Source: Membranipora membranacea
Lineage: Eukaryota > Bryozoa > Gymnolaemata > Cheilostomatida > Membraniporidae
Direction of reading: 5' to 3'
Length of the DNA stretch: 64,000 nt
NCBI GenBank assembly: GCA_914767715.1
Contig: OU612075.1
Coordinates: 11,346,001-11,410,000, forward strand
This document shows, piece after piece, positions 63,001 through 64,000 of the stretch. The notes under the pieces were generated by a model. The model saw nothing but the letters and a program-made list of their open reading frames with translations, searched no databases and was not told the origin of the DNA. How positions within the stretch are numbered: position 1 is the first letter of the stretch; each line of letters begins with the position of its first letter. Made by a program: the position numbers and the translations under genes.

Positions 63001-64000
63001 ATAATATTTTCATGTTTTATTTAGCTTGTATTTTTCAACGTAGAGTTATTATTCAGAAATCTGAAATTTTAATCGAAATAACAAGAAATTTTTTTAAATT
63101 TGTGGTGACCCCGTTGTAAAATTAGGTTGTGACGACGTTATGAGGATCATGTATCTTCCTGAGAGAAAAAACACTGTCCTGCCTTCACTGAATCCCTATC
63201 ATTTAATGTAATTACTTCTGTCTGCTAGCGAACTGAGAACTGGGGGTGGAGTGACGTGACTTTTTGAGAAACGTCTCCGCTGTTTGTACAGTTTGATTGT
63301 TCGAAATCATTTTTTCTCCCCCTCCCCCCCCCCCAAAATGCACCTTTTACGTTTGGATGACTGTTCATAAAGGTCCGAAAATTTTCACTTTTGATATTAA
63401 GAGAGAATTACACTGCAATAAATGTAATGTTCACCTGACTTTACACATACGACTGTGTTGATCATGGTAACATGTGTCATGATATGTTGTAGTAGCAACC
63501 TAGCTACCACTAGTTTTTTCCCACTGGGTATCTATCAATTTTAATAACTTAGACTAGACCTAGAATTGCCATGCATTTTTACAGTGTTAAAATATTGCCT
63601 AACTATTGGAGAACAGGCTGCCAGACTATTTATTGCTTTGTTAATTCCTTGATTTTTTGAATTTTTCAGGTTTGGGATTCAGCTTCAGTTTTGTTGCAAC
63701 AATTGGAATGTTTCCACATTACTTAAAAAAATGCAGGGCAGCAGCATATGCCGGTATTGGATTAGGGATGGGCATTGGAGTGGCAGCATACCCAGTAATA
63801 GCTTCATCTTTAATCACAAGACTGGGATTCAAATACGCGATACTCTCTTTGAGCACGTCAATGATCTTTCCTATTGCATCTGTCATCATTTTCAAGCCAC
63901 AACTACCAAAGGAAGAGAATGGGATATCTTTTACAAAACTACTGGCATCATATTATGCTGAAACTTTTAGGCATTTTGTGACAGCATTCTTCATTTGCAA
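42009..64000 (+). CDS. Monocarboxylate-transporter-like protein, copy 3 (partial, 20.8-kb intron)
   Basis: The exons match copy 2 one for one: 42,009-42,213 (205 bp, starts MTDTNFYRPDGPYSW), 42,727-42,870 (144 bp, PLMTLLMRVVEGQVIAAIGA) and 63,670 to beyond the window end (GFSFSFVATIGMFPHYL...). All sites are GT-AG, phases agree and no stop appears in the visible part, so the gene looks functional. The visible portion covers the N-terminal half of an MCT/SLC16 carrier including the DGPYSW motif. Intron 1 (513 bp) holds an inverted duplication that includes the start of exon 2. Intron 2 is 20.8 kb because a large two-gene mobile element sits in it; the same intron is 311 bp in copy 2. It is oriented opposite to copies 1 and 2. 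Whether the long intron is still spliced cannot be told from sequence. Confidence 0.8.
42476..42775. repeat. 300-bp palindrome spanning intron 1 and exon 2 start
   Basis: The sequence folds about 42,631/42,632 (centre GCATGTTATAACATGC) with no spacer. The right arm runs through the exon 2 acceptor and its first 49 bases. The left arm is its reverse complement with one 12-bp insertion. The arms are otherwise nearly identical, so the event is recent. In RNA it would form a hairpin of about 140 bp that buries the exon 2 acceptor. Confidence 0.9.
43655..43935. repeat. Left half of the split repeat
   Basis: This is the reverse complement of about 39,770-39,490. Shared words are ACTGCTCCA(A/G)CTTATAAGCT, GGGGGATATGATGTCATA and CATTTTGCGTATATGTNTACC. 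Homology stops near 43,935, where the large element begins. Confidence 0.75.
45582..54727 (-). CDS. DDE transposase-like protein with N-terminal zinc fingers (812 aa)
   Basis: Eleven exons: 54727-54718, 54156-54014, 50807-50702, 50473-50375, 50152-50044, 49687-49557, 48879-48606, 48343-47612, 47206-46942, 46698-46551 and 46003-45582. Phases agree at every joint and no stop occurs, giving 2,439 bp. Residues 17-40 form a C2H2/BED-like finger (CSYC...THLRETH). Residues 53-74 form a second (CGNC...HVTSKH). The core shows VYNDDIEVGNPLG (Asp321/322), HLPGDNLAAN (Asp410), FCRFC (Cys430, Cys433), CPDLMHDIFKG (493-497), LTPKHHFMTHY (630-640) and RFEAKH (Glu659). This order fits an RNase-H-fold D-D-E transposase resembling EnSpm/CACTA proteins and a family of uncharacterised animal proteins. 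It probably acts in the nucleus, cutting and rejoining element ends. Intron 6 would start GC (AAAG|GCTGGT) instead of GT. An AATAAA on this strand lies at about 45,304-45,309. No codon is broken, unlike the relic at 20.8-24.6 kb. Structural role inferred; not tested. Confidence 0.75.
51967..52033. mobile_element. 67-bp foldback-family remnant
   Basis: The ends TCACAGAGTAAGGATATAT and ATATATCTTTACTATGTGA are imperfect inverted repeats. They match the termini of the foldback element at 11,688-12,182. The interior is reduced to an AT run. Confidence 0.6.
52205..53680. repeat. 450-bp direct duplication, about 1-kb period
   Basis: About 52,280-52,755 recurs at 53,230-53,670. Shared words include AAAACCGGCAACA, GTGACAAAATATTGCAGTTG, CTCTCTAGAAAGTATGGGAA and ACTAGTGCATCAGCTTACAA. 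The duplication lies in intron 2 of the transposase gene and helps to make that intron 3.2 kb long. Confidence 0.85.
52483..52537. mobile_element. 55-bp mini-MITE with 11-bp target duplication
   Basis: The ends AGCCTTGTTCA and TGAACAAGGCT are perfect inverted repeats. Flanks AGCATAAAGCT and AGCACAAAGCT form a direct repeat with one mismatch. The second unit of the local tandem duplication (near 53,440) lacks the insert and shows the empty site CAGCATAAAGCTGGTCCAGG, which supports the boundaries. Confidence 0.75.
53735..53830 (-). mobile_element. tRNA-like SINE head
   Basis: On the minus strand GGCGTGGCTGAATGGTCAGC resembles an A-box region and GGTTCAGTCCC resembles a B box, about 60 bases apart with a class-II-like spacing. 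The anticodon and acceptor stems do not fold properly, so a tRNA-derived SINE head is more likely than a tRNA gene. Confidence 0.4.
54728..55002. promoter_or_regulatory. Putative bidirectional promoter
   Basis: These 275 bp separate the start codons of the divergent transposase and SAM-domain genes and must hold both 5' UTRs and promoters. A TATA-like palindromic stretch (GCAAATATATTTTGC, about 54,855-54,869) lies near the centre. No other motif is obvious. Confidence 0.5.
55003..61835 (+). CDS. SAM-domain/SAMD3-like protein (447 aa), transposon partner
   Basis: Ten exons: 55003-55105, 55442-55557, 56755-56844, 57218-57268, 58085-58234, 58607-58741, 59391-59569, 60077-60143, 60529-60622 and 61477-61835. 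They join in frame to 1,344 bp. The exon 8 donor (TTA|GTACCC) is weak and is the least certain joint. Residues 1-73 look like a SAM-type helical bundle (HILHQFGQNVVSIAQEH..., FRKLDYQDLNMF). Residues 74-215 are Ser/Thr/Pro-rich with an acidic run (DDESDDDN). Residues 216-447 resemble SAMD3-like proteins: PSWEKRHVLNQSAAYVENQ with YDRFGTY, then VPVLTYFSRKVSVVVPGGSV and LLFMLFWVCNIEYPDSI. The molecular role of that C-terminal region is not known; SAM domains commonly mediate self-association or protein contacts. The divergent layout with the transposase suggests an accessory transposition factor. An AATAAA lies at 62,073-62,078. It is not a DNA polymerase subunit, despite a superficially similar Ser/Thr-rich linker. 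Confidence 0.65.
56518..56589. repeat. 19-bp perfect inverted repeat in intron 2
   Basis: GAGTTACAAGCATGTATAC and its exact complement enclose 34 bases and extend with TTGCCA/TGGCAA after a small gap. It may be a tiny MITE or a local inversion. It lies in intron 2 of the SAM-domain gene. Confidence 0.8.
62210..62645 (+). repeat. Subterminal repeat cluster at the right end of the element
   Basis: The core TGAAACCACCGTGCGATTA is found nearly perfect at about 62,381, 62,446 and 62,544. Weaker forms are at about 62,207, 62,251, 62,296, 62,599 and 62,626. The last two (GAAACCACGGTGGCACC and GAAACCACCGTGGTATG) abut the inferred end and are themselves partly palindromic. CACTA-type transposases bind arrays of short subterminal repeats, so this is the likely binding region. 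Confidence 0.75.
62645..62815. repeat. Right half of the split repeat
   Basis: This is the reverse complement of about 39,410-39,240. Shared words are TTTTGGGCTTGTTTTGAAGC then TGATTAGCTGGAGAAACAGC, plus TTATTGAAAG-like text. Clear homology starts near 62,683, and a weaker match (AAAAAGTTTCA...) reaches back to about 62,645. Confidence 0.75.
62816..63669. other. Rest of intron 2 of transporter copy 3
   Basis: No gene or recognisable repeat was found, apart from a C-rich run at about 63,318-63,335. It ends at the acceptor TTTTTCAG before exon 3. Confidence 0.5.

Overview
The window looks like nuclear DNA of an animal, most likely a marine invertebrate; the species cannot be named from sequence alone. 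The reasons are AT-rich non-coding DNA, GT-AG spliced genes with short exons, a tRNA-Ala with the G3-U70 pair, a Kunitz-type exon, CR1/L2-like LINE ends, a tRNA-derived SINE and many foldback/MITE elements. There are no bacterial-style operons.

Layout. Three copies of a three-exon monocarboxylate-transporter-like gene (MCT/SLC16 family, major facilitator superfamily) frame the window. Copy 1 (about 1.6-3.9 kb, minus) has at least three frameshifts and is a pseudogene. Copy 2 (7.6-9.5 kb, minus) is intact and encodes 447 residues. Copy 3 begins at 42.0 kb on the plus strand and runs off the right edge. The DNA around copies 1 and 2 is itself duplicated. Between 9.7 and 42 kb lie a tandem duplication carrying a TTAA-flanked MITE, a foldback element, two tRNA genes (Ala-AGC, Ile-AAT), a 1.8-kb long-inverted-repeat element, a broken EnSpm/CACTA-like transposase (20.8-24.6 kb), several LINE 3' ends, a 113-bp MITE with a perfect 9-bp target duplication, a 174-bp higher-order minisatellite and one Kunitz exon.

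The main discovery is in intron 2 of transporter copy 3. That intron is about 20.8 kb, against 0.31 and 0.86 kb in the other copies. It contains a candidate two-gene mobile element of about 18.7 kb (about 43.94-62.65 kb). Its two genes are divergent, with start codons 275 bp apart. The minus-strand gene has 11 exons and joins in frame into 812 residues: two N-terminal zinc fingers, then a DDE-type, EnSpm/CACTA-like transposase core. The plus-strand gene has 10 exons and joins into 447 residues: an N-terminal SAM-like domain, a Ser/Thr-rich linker and a C-terminal region resembling SAMD3-like proteins. The right end carries a cluster of subterminal repeats (core GAAACCACCGTGCGATTA), and an inverted copy of the core lies near the left end. 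Two halves of one older repeat flank the insertion in the same orientation, which is how the boundaries were set. The reading frames appear intact, so the element may be young or under selection.

Function. The transporter copies are probably plasma-membrane carriers of small monocarboxylate-like solutes; the substrate cannot be read from sequence. The divergent pair is proposed to act as one transposition module: a transposase plus a SAM-domain accessory protein driven from a shared promoter. This is inference from layout and family resemblance. All splice models were made by eye.
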